Below, in pieces: positions 17,614 through 27,425 of a stretch of 64,000 nucleotides of DNA. The DNA is from Desulfobacterales bacterium RIFOXYA12_FULL_46_15 (GTDB lineage Bacteria; Desulfobacterota; Desulfobacteria; Desulfobacterales; Desulfobacteraceae). Both the position numbers and the translations under genes were made by a program. Position 1 is the first letter of the stretch. Each line of letters begins with the position of its first letter. The notes under the pieces were generated by a model. That model was not told where the DNA came from. It saw nothing but the letters and a program-made list of their open reading frames with translations, and ran no database searches. The stretch covers positions 1 through 64,000 of the forward strand of contig MGTJ01000018.1 in assembly GCA_001799395.1 (NCBI GenBank), read 5' to 3'.

Positions 17614-18824
17614 AAAAAATTCTCTATCTCTGCCACCGGATTCCATACCCGCCCAACAAAGGCGATAAAATCAGATCTTTTAACGAGATCAAATTCTTGT
17701 CCCGGACCGGCACCCTGGATCTTATCACCCTGGCCGATAATATGGAGGATATGAAATATGCAGTTGATTTAGAAAAATACTGCCGGCAGGTCATGGTTTT
17801 CCCGCTGAACAAGAAGCTTGCAACCCTGAAAGGCGCACTCAGCCTCATGAGAGGCCAGAGCATCTCTCAGGGTTATTTTTATAAAAAAGAATTTCAAAAA
17901 GCTGTTGATAAACTGACCGATTCCCACAAATATGACGCCCTGATCTGTTTTTCTTCCCCCATGGCCGAATATGTGTTCAAGGCAAAAAAAAAAATGGAAG
18001 ATCTTGCCGGGACCCTGATCATGGATTTCTGCGATCTTGATTCCGACAAATGGAACCAGTATGCTGATCAAAAAACATTTCCCTTGAACCTGTTTTATCG
18101 TACGGAAGCCCGCAGGCTGCTATCCTTTGAAAAAAAAATAAACAGGCTTTTTGGCAGATCCGTCTTTATATCCAAAAAAGAAGCCGACCTGTTCAAAGCA
18201 TATAACCCGGAAGCCAAAAATATAGACATTATACCCAATGGTGTGGATCATGCCTATTTCGACCCTGAAAAAATAATCATTTCAAAAAAGGCCCCCTTCT
18301 TAGTGATTTCTTTTTTTGGAGCCATGGATTATTATGCCAATGTAGATGGCGCCCTGTGGTTTGCCGGTAAAATATTGCCGCTCATTAAAAAAAAAGTCCC
18401 GGAAGTCCTGTTCTATATTGTCGGCAGTCATCCTGACCGTAGACTCAAAGCCCTCACGACCGATCCCGGCATAAAAGTGACTGGTTTTGTTGAAGATATC
18501 AGGGACTATTATGCCAGCACCAGGGTCTGTGTCATTCCCTTGAGAATCGCCAGGGGTGTGCAGAATAAAGTCCTTGAAGCCATGTCCATGGCAAAGGCCA
18601 TCGTCACCACTTCCCCGGCGGTTCAGGGGATTGAAGTGTATGATGATGCTCTCCTGAAAATTGAAGATGACCCGGACCGTTTTGCCGCTCAGGTTATTCA
18701 ACTGCTTCAGGATGAACCACTGGGAAAGAAAATGGGCCGGGATGCCAGACACCATATTATTGAAAATTTTAACTGGGACCATAACATGGAAAGTTTTTTA
18801 AATGAAAATTCTTCATATCCTTGA
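17610..18824 (+). CDS. Glycosyltransferase, XrtA-associated (TIGR03087-like, GT4 fold)
   Basis: A 404-aa cytoplasmic glycosyltransferase with an N-terminal LYLCHRIPYPPNKGDKIRSF stretch characteristic of the PEP-CTERM/EpsH1-associated family. It has a C-terminal GT-B nucleotide-sugar domain (IPLRIARGVQNKVLEAMSMAKAIVTT). The start at 17610 gives an ATGA overlap with the FemAB gene and replaces the longer ORF start in the track. Its end overlaps the next gene by 23 bp. Donor and acceptor cannot be told. Confidence 0.85.
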   Translation: MKKILYLCHRIPYPPNKGDKIRSFNEIKFLSRTGTLDLITLADNMEDMKYAVDLEKYCRQVMVFPLNKKLATLKGALSLMRGQSISQGYFYKKEFQKAVDKLTDSHKYDALICFSSPMAEYVFKAKKKMEDLAGTLIMDFCDLDSDKWNQYADQKTFPLNLFYRTEARRLLSFEKKINRLFGRSVFISKKEADLFKAYNPEAKNIDIIPNGVDHAYFDPEKIIISKKAPFLVISFFGAMDYYANVDGALWFAGKILPLIKKKVPEVLFYIVGSHPDRRLKALTTDPGIKVTGFVEDIRDYYASTRVCVIPLRIARGVQNKVLEAMSMAKAIVTTSPAVQGIEVYDDALLKIEDDPDRFAAQVIQLLQDEPLGKKMGRDARHHIIENFNWDHNMESFLNENSSYP

Positions 18825-20022
18825 CCACAGCGTACCTCTGCACAGCGGTTATACTTTCCGGAGCCGGAATATATTTGCCGCTCAGAAAAATATGGGGTTT
18901 GACCCTGTTGTGCTGACCTCTCCCAAACATGAACAAAGTCTTGGGAAATCCTGCCCTGACATGGAAATGATTGATGGGATGAAATATTACAGGACAGGAC
19001 CGGTCACCCCGATATCCTTACCCATGGCATCCGAGTTTGATCTGATGTACCGCCTGTACAGGCGCATCATTCAGGTGTCTTTTGTTGAAAAACCCGATCT
19101 CATCCACGCCCATTCACCCATCCTTAACGCTATCCCGGCCATCAGGTCCGGCCGCAGGCTTGGCATCCCGATAGTCTATGAAATCCGGGCCTTCTGGGAA
19201 GATGCAGCCGTTGACCATGGCACCTATGCTGAAAATTCATGGAAATATAGCCTGACAAAATTTCTTGAAACCCGGGTGTGCAAACAGGCAGACCATATCT
19301 GTATCCTCTGCAACGGCCTGAAAAATGATCTGATTTTAAGAGGTATCCCAAAAGAAAAAATCACACCGGTGTTCAACGGCATCAATCCGGAAGAACTCAT
19401 GCCCACGGCTCCGGACCAGGAATTTTTAAAAGCCTGGAAGCTTGAAGGTAAAAAAGTTATCGGTTTTGTAGGTTCTTTTTACCGGTATGAAGGGCTTGAC
19501 CTGCTCGTTAAGGCTTTCGCCGCCCTGGCTGCAGATGAACCCGACGTCATGCTGCTCCTGGTCGGAGGGGGTGAAATGAAGCAGGAACTGAATTCTGCCG
19601 TTCAAACCCTTGGGCTGGAGGACCGGGTGGTCATGCCCGGCAGAATCCCCCATGAAAGAATCGCCGGCGTATATGCCCTTATTAATATCTTGGCCTATCC
19701 CAGGTATTCCATGCGCCTGACTGAACTTGTGACTCCCTTGAAGCCCCTTGAAGCCATGGCCATGGGAAAAGTATTGGTGGCCAGCGATGTGGGTGGTCAT
19801 AAAGAATTGATCCAGGATGGAAAAACCGGGCTTCTTTTTAAGGCAGGAGATGCTGATGATCTTGCCGGAAAAATTCAATTGATTCTAAAGGACAGGGAGC
19901 TTGAAGCCACCCTTCAGAAAACAGGCATCTCCTGGGTGAAACAACACCATACATGGGAGGCCACAACCTCAGTTTATAAGAAAATTTATTCAAGCCTGGC
20001 AACCATAAAAAATACAAAATAA
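18802..20022 (+). CDS. Glycosyltransferase family 4, exosortase A-associated (TIGR04063-like)
   Basis: A 406-aa GT-B enzyme beginning MKILHILDHSVPLHSGYTFR, a signature start of the exosortase A-associated GT4 family. The C-terminal donor-binding domain includes VGSFYRYEGLDLLVKA and KPLEAMAMGKVLVASDVGG. It is probably one of the enzymes assembling the repeat unit at the cytoplasmic face. It is translationally coupled to the preceding glycosyltransferase. Confidence 0.87.
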   Translation: MKILHILDHSVPLHSGYTFRSRNIFAAQKNMGFDPVVLTSPKHEQSLGKSCPDMEMIDGMKYYRTGPVTPISLPMASEFDLMYRLYRRIIQVSFVEKPDLIHAHSPILNAIPAIRSGRRLGIPIVYEIRAFWEDAAVDHGTYAENSWKYSLTKFLETRVCKQADHICILCNGLKNDLILRGIPKEKITPVFNGINPEELMPTAPDQEFLKAWKLEGKKVIGFVGSFYRYEGLDLLVKAFAALAADEPDVMLLLVGGGEMKQELNSAVQTLGLEDRVVMPGRIPHERIAGVYALINILAYPRYSMRLTELVTPLKPLEAMAMGKVLVASDVGGHKELIQDGKTGLLFKAGDADDLAGKIQLILKDRELEATLQKTGISWVKQHHTWEATTSVYKKIYSSLATIKNTK

Positions 20023-20063
20023 TCCATTGATGACCTGAACCGTTTTTCAAAGGTTTTGACCCG

Positions 20064-21914
20064 ATGAACCTTATCATTCCATCCGGCGGGTTCTGTGCCA
20101 TTGCAGACAAAACCCGGAACCTGTCCGACATAAAACACATATTGGAATCCAGGCAGGCGGATACCCTTTATTTTGAATCCGATCATATTCTCCTGGCAAC
20201 CTTTAAACAAAATCCCGACCAGGGCTTCTGGTCCGATGGAATCCATGCTGTGGTCTATGACATGGATCTGACCAATGAGAAACAATTATCAGACCTGGTC
20301 AAAAAAGGGCAGGGTAGCGCACATATAAACAAAGGCCAACTCATTTGGCTGCTCTATCAAATATATGGCGAAAGATTTGTGGACAGGCTTCGCGGCAGCT
20401 TTGCCTTTGCTCTCTGGGATGGGATGACGAAAACTCTCTATGTGATTACAGATCCCTATGGATTAAAACCTGTTGTCTATCGGGAACACAGCAACACCCT
20501 TTATGCCGGCTCAAGAATCAAACACCTGCTCTGGGCAGACCCGTCTCTTAAAACCATCAATCCGGATGCCATCTTTCATTATCTTTTTTTCCAGGCCATA
20601 TGCAGCCCCCTGACCATCTATAAAAACATCAAAAAGCTGGAACCTGGAAAAGGGCTTCACAAAACCACCCGGGAAACCCGCGTGTTTACCCACTATGACA
20701 TCCGGTACAACCCTGACCCTGCCATCAGTGAACAAGACTGGAAAGCCTTGATCCGGGATGAAATTAAAAAGGCTGTGAATGTCTATGTCCTGCTTTCTCC
20801 CCATGACCGGACCGGATGTTTTCTTTCAGGGGGAACAGATTCCAGCTCTATTGCCGGGTTTTATTCCCAATTGTCCGGAAAGCCTGCCAGAACCTTTTCC
20901 ATTGGTTTTGACGATCCCAGGTACAATGAACTGGATTATGCCAGGATTGCTGCAAGACGCTTTAACACAGAATACCATGAATACTGTGTCACCCCCCGGG
21001 ACGTGATGGATCTGATCGAACAACTGCCCCGGATATATGACGAACCCTTTGGCAATGCATCCGTCATCCCGGCCTTCTATTGTGCCGGACACGCCGCACG
21101 GAACGGCATAGACATCATGCTCGGCGGTGACGGCGGGGATGAAATCTTCGGTGGTAATGAACGCTATGTTACCAACCTTATGTTTCAAAAATACCTTGAA
21201 CTGCCGGAATTAATCCGCAGGAAACTGATTGAACCCATGCTGTCTTTCATGCCGGATCAGGGCCTGTTCCATAAAGCCAAACGCTATATCAGACGGGCCA
21301 ATATCCAGAATCCCGAGAGATTTTACTCCTATAATCTTTTGTCTGAAGTGAACCCTGCCTTGATTTTCCAGGATGATTTTATCCATGCGGTCAATTTTAA
21401 TTCTTTTCTGGATATTGCCAAAACACATTATCAAAATGCAGCCCCGGCAAATGATACGGACAGGCTTCTGTATCTGGATATGAAGTTTACCATTACCGAC
21501 AATGATATCCGGAAGGTCACACAGATGGTGGAAGCCGCAGGCCTCAGGGTACGATATCCTCTGCTGGACCGGGATCTCGTGGATTTTTCAGCCACCGTCC
21601 CGCCCGGCCTGAAAGTCAAATGGAAAAAGAACCGTTATATCTTCAAACAGGCCATGAAAGGATTTTTGCCCGATGAGATCATCACCAAATCAAAACACGG
21701 CATGGGCCTGCCGGTTACCCCCTGGTTCAAGCAGGATAAAGGGATGAAGGCCCTTTTGTATGAGACCCTGTTTACGGGAACACCGAATCTGAGCCGATAT
21801 ATCAAACGTGAGTTTATCCGGACGATGAAATCCTCATTTGAAAAAGATGAATCCACCTATTATGGAGACAATCTCTGGGTTTTTCTGATTCTGGAGATGT
21901 GGCTGAACCAGTGA
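20064..21914 (+). CDS. Asparagine synthase-like amidotransferase lacking the N-terminal nucleophile
   Basis: A 616-aa protein with the two-domain layout of glutamine-hydrolysing asparagine synthase. The C-terminal synthetase has an intact PP-loop (FLSGGTDSSSIAG). The N-terminal glutaminase-like domain begins MNLIIPSGGFCAIAD: the nucleophile Cys2 of MCGI is absent, with a Cys only at position 11. It therefore probably uses free ammonia or another amine, or forms an amide by a different route, and may modify sugar carboxylates. A second, intact paralogue lies at 37926. The next gene overlaps its stop. Confidence 0.85.
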   Translation: MNLIIPSGGFCAIADKTRNLSDIKHILESRQADTLYFESDHILLATFKQNPDQGFWSDGIHAVVYDMDLTNEKQLSDLVKKGQGSAHINKGQLIWLLYQIYGERFVDRLRGSFAFALWDGMTKTLYVITDPYGLKPVVYREHSNTLYAGSRIKHLLWADPSLKTINPDAIFHYLFFQAICSPLTIYKNIKKLEPGKGLHKTTRETRVFTHYDIRYNPDPAISEQDWKALIRDEIKKAVNVYVLLSPHDRTGCFLSGGTDSSSIAGFYSQLSGKPARTFSIGFDDPRYNELDYARIAARRFNTEYHEYCVTPRDVMDLIEQLPRIYDEPFGNASVIPAFYCAGHAARNGIDIMLGGDGGDEIFGGNERYVTNLMFQKYLELPELIRRKLIEPMLSFMPDQGLFHKAKRYIRRANIQNPERFYSYNLLSEVNPALIFQDDFIHAVNFNSFLDIAKTHYQNAAPANDTDRLLYLDMKFTITDNDIRKVTQMVEAAGLRVRYPLLDRDLVDFSATVPPGLKVKWKKNRYIFKQAMKGFLPDEIITKSKHGMGLPVTPWFKQDKGMKALLYETLFTGTPNLSRYIKREFIRTMKSSFEKDESTYYGDNLWVFLILEMWLNQ

Positions 21915-22951
21915 TCGCAGCAAAAATCAAAGGAGTTTTTCCTGTTTTATCCTTTCGCCTGGGATTGACCCAGGGTCTTGTAAAGCTGCAGAATGTTTTC
22001 TCGCCCGGTAAAAAAGATACCTTCAGGATACTCAATTACCACAGGGTCAATGATTTTAATGATCCTTTTACCATCGACAGTGTGGCTGCCGCCGATTTCG
22101 AAAACCAGATGCGCTATATTTCAAAGCACTATCGTGTGTTAGCCCTGGATGATATCTATGATTACATAGCCGGCAACCGTCGCCTGCCCGGTCAATGCCT
22201 TGCCGTTACCTTTGATGACGGATATGCAGACAATTATACCTTTGCTTATCCCATCCTGAAAAAATACAATCTGCCGGCCACCATATTTCTTACGGTGAAT
22301 TGTATAGAGACTCAGGCCTCTTTATGGTTTGATCAGATTCTGTCAGCCTTTAAGGCCACCCATAAAAAAAGGTTTGCATGTCCCATCACCGAGGCTGTTT
22401 TTAAAATGGACAGTATGGAAGAAAAATTACATGCTGCCCGTATCATGCTGGAACAATTGAAAAAACCAGATAATGCCCAAAGAAAAAAAATCGTCCCTGA
22501 TGTTCTGAAGGAACTTGGCATTTCTTCAACCAAAGCACAAGACGCTTCAAACCTTTTAACCTGGACCCGGATAAAAGAGATGGGCCACCATAACGTCACC
22601 TTTGGCTCCCACACCATGACACATCCCATACTGGCAAACCTGCCGGCTTCAGAACTGGATTGGGAACTTACAACCTCTTGCCAGGTCATTGAACAGAAAA
22701 TCGACAAAGCAGTTCGTTTTTTTGCCTATCCCAACGGCAAACCCCGGGATTTTAATGAAAGCATTGTTCAAGTCATTAAACAGGCCGGGTATAAGGCTGC
22801 CGTGACAACCGTGCCGGAAATCAACACCCCGGACACAAACCCTTTTTCCTGGGGCCGTTATAGACCCTGGCAGAATAAGGTGGATCATTTCTCCCTGGCC
22901 CTTTTCATGCACGGATTATCTGTTTGGCAGAGAAATACAGACAAATTATAG
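21911..22951 (+). CDS. Polysaccharide deacetylase (CE4) family protein
   Basis: A second NodB-type deacetylase, about 346 aa. It shows TFDDGYADNYTFAYPIL (catalytic and metal Asp), GSHTMTHPIL (His pair) and FAYPNGKPRDFN. The GTG at 21911 forms a GTGA overlap with the amidotransferase gene and is my preferred start; the track's GTG at 21899 has no room for a ribosome site. The family includes many exopolysaccharide-tailoring enzymes; this one is not the XrtA-specific type found at 15693. Confidence 0.8.
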   Translation: MIAAKIKGVFPVLSFRLGLTQGLVKLQNVFSPGKKDTFRILNYHRVNDFNDPFTIDSVAAADFENQMRYISKHYRVLALDDIYDYIAGNRRLPGQCLAVTFDDGYADNYTFAYPILKKYNLPATIFLTVNCIETQASLWFDQILSAFKATHKKRFACPITEAVFKMDSMEEKLHAARIMLEQLKKPDNAQRKKIVPDVLKELGISSTKAQDASNLLTWTRIKEMGHHNVTFGSHTMTHPILANLPASELDWELTTSCQVIEQKIDKAVRFFAYPNGKPRDFNESIVQVIKQAGYKAAVTTVPEINTPDTNPFSWGRYRPWQNKVDHFSLALFMHGLSVWQRNTDKL

Positions 22952-22985
22952 ATTTGAACAACTTAAAAAAAGACCGGATAGAATC

Positions 22986-24569
22986 ATGAGGATAACAGTT
23001 TCACACTGCCTTAAAAAAACCGCAGGAATTTTCCCGGATAAAGAAGCCCTGGTCCATCGGGACAGAAGACTCACCTATAAACAATTTGATCAGGCAGTGG
23101 ATCTGACTGCCTCCCAACTTCTGGACGCCGCAATAAAAAAAAATGACCGGTGTGCCGTTTATATGGAAAAATCCATTGAAGAGGCGGTTTCCATGTTTTC
23201 AGCCAACAGGGTTGGCGGCATATTCATTGATATCAATCACCTTCATAAAAAAGACCAGGTTCATCACATACTCAAAGATTCCGGCGCCCGGTTCTTGTTT
23301 ACTACAAAGCAGCGATTGCTCCAGTTGGAAAATCTTATGGAGAATTGTCCTGAACTTGAAACGGTTATTGTTCATGGTAAAGGGGATACCTTAGATCTGT
23401 TCCGCCTCAATGTGATTGAAAGATACCAGGAAGATGAAGGCCATAACAGATTGATCCAGGGCGTTTCATTGAGTGAAAATGATATTGCTGCCATTGTGTA
23501 TACATCCGGGTCAACAGGCAAACCCAAAGGTGTGATTCTATCTCACCGGAACCTGGTTGCGGGTGCGGAAAGTGTTGCAAGTTATCTTAACAATACCCGG
23601 GATGACAGAATTCTGAGCGTTTTGCCTTTCAGCTTTGATTACGGTTTAAACCAGTTGACCACCAGTGTTTATACTGGTGCAACCTGCGTATTGATCAATT
23701 ATCTGCTGTTGAATGATATTTTTAAGGCCATGAAAACCGAATCCATTACAGGCCTGGGCCTGATACCGCCCCTGTGGCTCCAGCTTCTGCAAAAAGAATG
23801 GAATTTTGAGGACTTCCCGACATGGCGTTACCTTACCAACACCGGCGGCCGCATGCCTGAAACTGCTGTTCGAGAGCTTCGAAAGCGCCTTCCCCATACT
23901 AAAATTTTTTTAATGTACGGTTTAACCGAAGCCTTCCGGGGAACCTATCTGGACCCTGATCAGGTGGATCATCGGCCGGGCAGCATCGGTAAGGCCATCC
24001 CCAATGCAGAAATCATGATTCTCAACAAAGAGGGTAAGCTTTGCCGGCCCATGGAAAAGGGTGAACTGGTGCAAAGAGGCGCCCATGTGGCCCAGGGCTA
24101 TTGGAATGATTCTGAAAAAACGGTTCAGATGTTTAAATCCCATCCTTTCCCTTTGGCCGGACTCCAGTTCGAAGAAAAAGTAGTGTATTCCGGTGATACC
24201 GTATATAAAGACCAAGAAGGGTTTATTTATTATGAAGGCAGGACGGATGAGCTGATCAAAACTTCAGGATATAGGGTCAGCCCCGCTGAAATCGAAGAAG
24301 CCATTTATAAAACCAACAAGGTAAAGCATGCGGCCGTGTTCGGCATCCCGGATGGTATTCTGGGCCAGGTACCGGTTGCAGCCGTGTCCCTGAAGGAAAA
24401 TATGATCCTTGATGAAAATGAGCTGATTCAATCCTGCCGGAAAAGGCTTCCCAATTATATGGTCCCTGTAAAAGTGGTGATTTATGATGAACTGCCGCTG
24501 AACCCCACGGGAAAGCTTGACCGTAATAAAATCAAATCCGATTTTTTAAGGATAAGGAAACCTGAATGA
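22986..24569 (+). CDS. Acyl-CoA ligase (AMP-forming), exosortase A-associated
   Basis: A 527-aa ANL-superfamily adenylating enzyme. It has the P-loop-like core YTSGSTGKPKGV, the A5 motif MYGLTE, the hinge-type YYEGRTDELIK and the C-terminal lysine in PTGKLDRNK. It would activate a carboxylic acid, probably loading the acyl carrier protein encoded at 33546. It is coupled to the PLP decarboxylase by an ATGA overlap, the standard arrangement in exosortase A loci. The acid substrate is unknown. Confidence 0.87.
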   Translation: MRITVSHCLKKTAGIFPDKEALVHRDRRLTYKQFDQAVDLTASQLLDAAIKKNDRCAVYMEKSIEEAVSMFSANRVGGIFIDINHLHKKDQVHHILKDSGARFLFTTKQRLLQLENLMENCPELETVIVHGKGDTLDLFRLNVIERYQEDEGHNRLIQGVSLSENDIAAIVYTSGSTGKPKGVILSHRNLVAGAESVASYLNNTRDDRILSVLPFSFDYGLNQLTTSVYTGATCVLINYLLLNDIFKAMKTESITGLGLIPPLWLQLLQKEWNFEDFPTWRYLTNTGGRMPETAVRELRKRLPHTKIFLMYGLTEAFRGTYLDPDQVDHRPGSIGKAIPNAEIMILNKEGKLCRPMEKGELVQRGAHVAQGYWNDSEKTVQMFKSHPFPLAGLQFEEKVVYSGDTVYKDQEGFIYYEGRTDELIKTSGYRVSPAEIEEAIYKTNKVKHAAVFGIPDGILGQVPVAAVSLKENMILDENELIQSCRKRLPNYMVPVKVVIYDELPLNPTGKLDRNKIKSDFLRIRKPE

Positions 24570-25807
24570 AAGATCACAAAGCTTTAAAATCCATACTCAA
24601 ATATTTCCGGGTCAAAAACGGTTCACTTTTAATCGGGGGAAAAACCTGCAAGGAAATTGCAGAAGAGATCGGAACCCCGTTTTATGTCTATGATCTCAGT
24701 ATAGCAGAAAAAAAATACAATATGCTGCGGCAGGCCCTTCCTTCTGATGTGGAAATTCACTACGCAATCAAGGCCAACCCCCATCCTGAAGTTCTACGGT
24801 TTTTTCAACACCTGGGCTGCGGGGCGGATGTAGCATCCATGGGTGAATTAAACAAAGCCTTGGCTGCCGGTATCCTGGCTAAAGATATCGGGTTTGCAGG
24901 CCCGGGAAAAACAGCAGAGCAATTAAAGGCTGCCTGTGAATCAGGCATCGGCAGTTTGAATGCGGAATCTGAACAGGAGCTTGATCAGGCCGACCGGGTG
25001 GCAGGAGCTTTAGATAAAAAATTGAACGTGGCTCTGCGCATCAATCCGGCCTTTGAGTTGACGGCTTCTGGTATGCATATGGGAGGGGGTCCCAAAGCCT
25101 TTGGCATAGATGAAGAATTGATACCAAAAATTCTTGGACGGTTCAGTTCATGGAAAAATTTAAATTTCATCGGGTTCCATATTTTTGCCGGGTCACAGAA
25201 CCTGAATCATGAATCTCTCAGCACGGCCATAGAAAAATCCTTTATTGTGCTTGAAAAGCTCTTGCCCCATTGCCCGGTTTCTCCCCGGATGATTAATATT
25301 GGCGGCGGGTTCGGTATCCCTTATTTTGCCGCTGATACGGAACTGGATATCAAGTCTGTAGGAAAGACCTTGGAGCAATTACTCAGGAATAAGAAATTAT
25401 TATTCAAAGAAGCCCAGTTTGTTGTGGAAACCGGTCGTTATCTGATCGGCGAAGCAGGGGTATATGTTGCCCAGGTGCTTTACAAAAAACAATCCCGTGG
25501 AGAGACATTTCTGGTTCTGGATGGCGGTATGCATCACCACCTTGCTGCATCCGGCAATTTGGGGCAGATTATTAAAAAGCCTTATCCCATGGTGTTGGCT
25601 GACCGGATGGATGAAGAAATGACCCGGCCCGTCAATGTGGTTGGACCCCTTTGTACCCCCATTGATTCATTTGGCAAAAAAGTGCAGCTTCCCCACGCCT
25701 GCATTGGAGATTTTCTTGCTGTGTTCTGTTCCGGGGCCTATGGATATTCCAGCAGTCCGTTGGGATTTTTAGGGCATATAGCGCCGGTTGAAAGAATGCT
25801 GCCATGA
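24566..25807 (+). CDS. PLP-dependent decarboxylase, exosortase A-associated
   Basis: A 413-aa fold-type III enzyme related to diaminopimelate and ornithine decarboxylases. The PLP lysine is K69 in HYAIKANPHPEV. The glycine-rich phosphate loop is NIGGGFGIP, and the C-terminal active-site region has GPLCTPIDSFGKK and FCSGAYGYSSSPLGF. It probably decarboxylates an amino acid that may be carried as a thioester from the adjacent ligase, giving an amine used in polymer decoration. The substrate cannot be read from sequence. Confidence 0.87.
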   Translation: MKDHKALKSILKYFRVKNGSLLIGGKTCKEIAEEIGTPFYVYDLSIAEKKYNMLRQALPSDVEIHYAIKANPHPEVLRFFQHLGCGADVASMGELNKALAAGILAKDIGFAGPGKTAEQLKAACESGIGSLNAESEQELDQADRVAGALDKKLNVALRINPAFELTASGMHMGGGPKAFGIDEELIPKILGRFSSWKNLNFIGFHIFAGSQNLNHESLSTAIEKSFIVLEKLLPHCPVSPRMINIGGGFGIPYFAADTELDIKSVGKTLEQLLRNKKLLFKEAQFVVETGRYLIGEAGVYVAQVLYKKQSRGETFLVLDGGMHHHLAASGNLGQIIKKPYPMVLADRMDEEMTRPVNVVGPLCTPIDSFGKKVQLPHACIGDFLAVFCSGAYGYSSSPLGFLGHIAPVERMLP

Positions 25808-25914
25808 AATTGAGATGAGAAATAAACATTGGATGCTGCAAATATGAGAGCAGATTGGAATTTATGACTACAACATTCCAGGTCTTGATCGCTGATGAGG
25901 TAAAAAGATAACTA

Positions 25915-27417
25915 TTGGTGGGTTTAAATGAACAAGTCGCCAAGGGCGTCATATGGACGATGGGATTAAGAATAACCGTTAGAGCGGTCGCTTTTGTCAG
26001 TACAGTTATATTAGCCCGCTTGCTTACCCCGGAAGATTTTGGATTGGTTGCCATCATCATGTCTTTTTTTTCGTTAATCGATATTTTTGGGGATTTTGGT
26101 TTTGACACGGTTTTAATCCAAAAACAGAACGCTACTATTGATCACTATCATACGGCATGGTCGTTTAATGTAACTTTTGGTGTGGTTTCATGTATTACAG
26201 TCATTGGTTTATCCGGGATTATTTCAGATTTTTATGGGAATACTAAACTGCAGCCCATCATGTTGGCATTGTCATTATTGTTTTTATTTAACGGCTTTCT
26301 GAATATCGGAGTTGTTGATTTTCGTAAAAACATGACTTTTGACAAAGAATTTAAATTCCAGATTATCCCTAAACTAATCAGTTTCTTTTGTACCATAGGT
26401 CTTGCATTCTGGTTGCGAAATTACTGGGCACTGGTCATCGGAGCCCTGGTCTGGAAGAGCTGTATATTAATCAACAGCTATATTCTGCACAGTTTTAGGC
26501 CTAAATTCACTTTCTCATCCGGAAAGGATCTTTTTAATTTTTCCAAATGGTTGATAATTAATAATTTTTTAAACTTTGTGAATACACGTTCTCCGGAAAT
26601 GATCATAGGGAAAATTTTGTCACCGCAAGCAACCGGTTTGTTTACCATAGCCCAGGAAATATCCACCATACCGACTGTCGAGATTGCTGCCACTGTCAAT
26701 CGTGCATCATATCCCGGTTATTCAAAAATTTCACATCAACCTGAAAAATTACAGGATCTATACATCAACATCATGTCCTCCATTTCTCTTATTGTAATCC
26801 CTGCCGGTGTGGGTGTTGCCTCCATAGCGGGAACTCTGGTGCCTGTCGTTCTGGGGGCACAATGGCATGAATCAATTGTTCTTGTCCAATATTTGGCAAT
26901 CGGTGGCCTGCTCCTGGCTTTAAATTCCAATACAGGTTTTGTTTTTATCGCTATGGGAAAACCAAAAATTTCATGCGTCATGGATTTTCTTAGAATTCTT
27001 ATTCTCATACCTCTCCTTATCGGCTTACCCATGCTTTATGGTTTGGAAGGGGTGGCATTGGCCACCCTATGGACGACTATGGTGACATTTTGTATGTATA
27101 GCAGTGTGATTCATTTGAAATTAAAAATACCTTGGCGGAGAATCCTTACGCTTCATTTTAGACCTGCTACGGCTTCTATTGCCATGTGGCTGTGTGTGAA
27201 AGCATCTCAGCCTTTGCTATATGAATTGTATAATCAAAAAGAGATTTTGGTTTTAATCAGTATGGTTTTTATAGGTGTTTTTGTTTACGGGCTAAGCATT
27301 TTATTGTTGTGGATATTTGCCGGGCAACCGTGGGGGCCTGAACGTAAAATTATAGAATATTCCATAAATCAAATAGGTAAGAGTAAAAATAGTGTGGGAT
27401 TAAAAAAGGCAAAATAA
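25915..27417 (+). CDS. Oligosaccharide flippase (MOP superfamily, Wzx-like)
   Basis: A 500-aa integral membrane protein with 12-14 hydrophobic segments. The N-terminal block GLRITVRAVAFVSTVILARLLTPEDFGLVA is the classic polysaccharide-transporter (PST) signature. It would flip lipid-linked repeat units across the inner membrane for this locus. The start is TTG 25915 or GTG 25918; neither has a close ribosome site, and GAGG lies about 15 bases upstream. A 107-bp gap precedes it, so it may begin a new transcription unit. Confidence 0.88.
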   Translation: MVGLNEQVAKGVIWTMGLRITVRAVAFVSTVILARLLTPEDFGLVAIIMSFFSLIDIFGDFGFDTVLIQKQNATIDHYHTAWSFNVTFGVVSCITVIGLSGIISDFYGNTKLQPIMLALSLLFLFNGFLNIGVVDFRKNMTFDKEFKFQIIPKLISFFCTIGLAFWLRNYWALVIGALVWKSCILINSYILHSFRPKFTFSSGKDLFNFSKWLIINNFLNFVNTRSPEMIIGKILSPQATGLFTIAQEISTIPTVEIAATVNRASYPGYSKISHQPEKLQDLYINIMSSISLIVIPAGVGVASIAGTLVPVVLGAQWHESIVLVQYLAIGGLLLALNSNTGFVFIAMGKPKISCVMDFLRILILIPLLIGLPMLYGLEGVALATLWTTMVTFCMYSSVIHLKLKIPWRRILTLHFRPATASIAMWLCVKASQPLLYELYNQKEILVLISMVFIGVFVYGLSILLLWIFAGQPWGPERKIIEYSINQIGKSKNSVGLKKAK

Positions 27418-27425
27418 ATAAATAA

